A program made the translations under genes and the position numbers. Below, piece after piece: positions 4,318-5,144 of a stretch of DNA of 5,144 bases. The stretch comes from an uncultured Phycisphaerales bacterium (GTDB taxonomy: Bacteria; Planctomycetota; Phycisphaerae; UBA1845; CAIVHJ01), in assembly GCA_903905665.1 (NCBI GenBank), contig CAIVHJ010000159.1:1-5144 (forward strand), written 5' to 3'. Below the pieces are notes generated by a model, which did no database searches, had not been told where the DNA came from, and saw nothing but the letters and a program-made list of their open reading frames with translations. How positions within the stretch are numbered: the first letter of the stretch is position 1; the number at the start of each line of letters is the position of its first letter.

Positions 4318-5144
4318 CTAAGGACAGGTTCCCGCGGCGCCGATCGTCACTTTCGTGGCTGCCGCCGAGGAGTCGTTGCTGCTGTTGGTCTGAATGACGG
4401 TCACATATTGTCCTGCAGTTAGGCCTGAGCTAATGTTGTCGATCGTAAAGTTGCCCGATCCGTCGGCGGTTCCATAAGTCACGTAGGCTTCGCAGTCGTT
4501 GTCGCCATCGTCGTTGGTGTAAACGTAGATGGTGGCGTTCGCGGCGGCGCCGGTGCCCTTGACCGTATTGGTATCGGCGCAATAAGGAGAAGGGGCCAAA
4601 CTGGGAGGAGCGATGCTTTCATTGGCGCTCGACGCGAGCGTAATGGGCGTCGTGTTGCCATAATTGATGTTGTACAACCACTTGTTGTACTTGGTCGTGG
4701 CGCCGGTGGCGTAGATGCCCGCCGTGGTATGATTGGCAATTATGTTGCGGATTGCGGAAATGGGCCCACCGAGGATATTAGACTGCGCCCCGGCATCAAA
4801 GAAGGCACCGTAGGCACCGTTGGTCAGCGCGGTCGTGCCGTCGGAAGCCACACCGATGTAATTGCCGTACACCAAGTTGGAGGTGGCTCCGCTACCGCTG
4901 ATCTGGATTCCATAACTGGTATTTCCGGAAATGACGTTGCGATAGCCGGAAGTGCTTCCACCGATCATATTCGAGGCGCTGGAGTGAATGTAAAGACCCC
5001 CGGACGTATTGGCGATGGCCCCCGTACCGGCGGCGTTCGTGCCGATATAATTTCCATAAACAGAATTGCTGCCCGTGCCGTATGCATCGACATTGTCAAT
5101 CACAATACCATAGCCGGTGTTGCCGGAAATGATATTGCGCTTGC
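4318..5144 (-). CDS. Secreted parallel beta-helix protein, C-terminal part (5' end outside window)
   Basis: The 274 residues seen are the C-terminal part of a right-handed parallel beta-helix protein, and the gene continues beyond the right edge. Blocks of RN(I/V)ISGN...YGI, then GNYIG, then SNMIGG recur, with block starts 66 and 64 residues apart, about three rungs each; the third copy (RNIIANHTTAGI) is degenerate. A GTG at 5103 lies inside a repeat (frame open upstream, reading RNIISGNTGYGI) and is not the start. After the helix, a Ser/Pro-containing linker (IAPPSLAPSPYC) leads to a terminal domain of about 90 residues. That domain has an acidic NDDGDNDCEAY stretch and a GSGNFTI turn, resembling the Ig-like domains that cap such proteins. 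It ends AAGTCP followed by TAG. Three Cys in the tail (PYC, NDC, GTC) suggest disulfides outside the cytoplasm. Such helices often bind or cleave polysaccharide, but no catalytic residues can be assigned here. The signal peptide would lie outside the window. Confidence 0.87.
   Translation of the reverse strand, partial: KRNIISGNTGYGIVIDNVDAYGTGSNSVYGNYIGTNAAGTGAIANTSGGLYIHSSASNMIGGSTSGYRNVISGNTSYGIQISGSGATSNLVYGNYIGVASDGTTALTNGAYGAFFDAGAQSNILGGPISAIRNIIANHTTAGIYATGATTKYNKWLYNINYGNTTPITLASSANESIAPPSLAPSPYCADTNTVKGTGAAANATIYVYTNDDGDNDCEAYVTYGTADGSGNFTIDNISSGLTAGQYVTVIQTNSSNDSSAAATKVTIGAAGTCP

Noticed and set aside
4106..4422. Two ~70-codon + strand frames in the convergent gap
   Set aside because: Their F/S/C/L-rich peptides are direct translations of the short repeats and the second runs antisense into the beta-helix gene.
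5101..5103. GTG as the start of the beta-helix gene
   Set aside because: The frame stays open to the window edge and encodes another RNIISGN repeat block upstream, so this is an internal valine.

Overview
The window (about 55% GC by eye) looks like a chromosomal piece of an uncultured bacterium of the PVC group, most likely a planctomycete. This is inferred from three things: a lipoprotein with Asn-rich low-complexity linkers, a secreted parallel beta-helix protein with GNYIGT-type repeats, and a very long GreA-type elongation factor of the kind seen in Chlamydiae and spirochaetes. No rRNA, tRNA, transposase, integrase or CRISPR array is visible.

Layout: (1) 88-1236 (+), a two-domain lipoprotein with lipobox ISSC and an Asn-rich linker. 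A short open frame running in from the left edge ends in an ATGA overlap with its start and may be the tail of an upstream gene. (2) 1237-1422, an intergenic stretch with weak terminator-like inverted repeats, then a TATAAT box framed by a perfect 7-bp dyad and a near-perfect Shine-Dalgarno. (3) 1423-1683 (+), a YggX-family Fe(2+)-trafficking / Fe-S protection protein with a GTG start and an unusual CxxC. (4) 1684-1913, a repeat-filled gap: nine tandem 8-bp units directly after the yggX stop, then a C-rich/G-rich palindromic element. (5) 1914-4109 (+), a 731-aa GreA/GreB-family protein: about 570 residues of mostly helical N-terminal region plus a complete GreA module at the C-terminus. (6) 4110-4317, a convergent intergenic region made of a polypyrimidine tract and several short-period repeats. 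(7) 4318-5144 (-), the C-terminal part of a secreted parallel beta-helix protein that runs off the right edge.

The genes do not form an obvious pathway. YggX and the long GreA are co-oriented housekeeping or stress genes but are separated by 230 bp of repeats, so they need not be one operon. The lipoprotein and beta-helix protein are envelope or extracellular products. I see no strong case for a new multi-gene system. The points most worth a second look are the dyad around the yggX -10 box, the repeat families filling both large gaps, and the N-terminal half of the long GreA.
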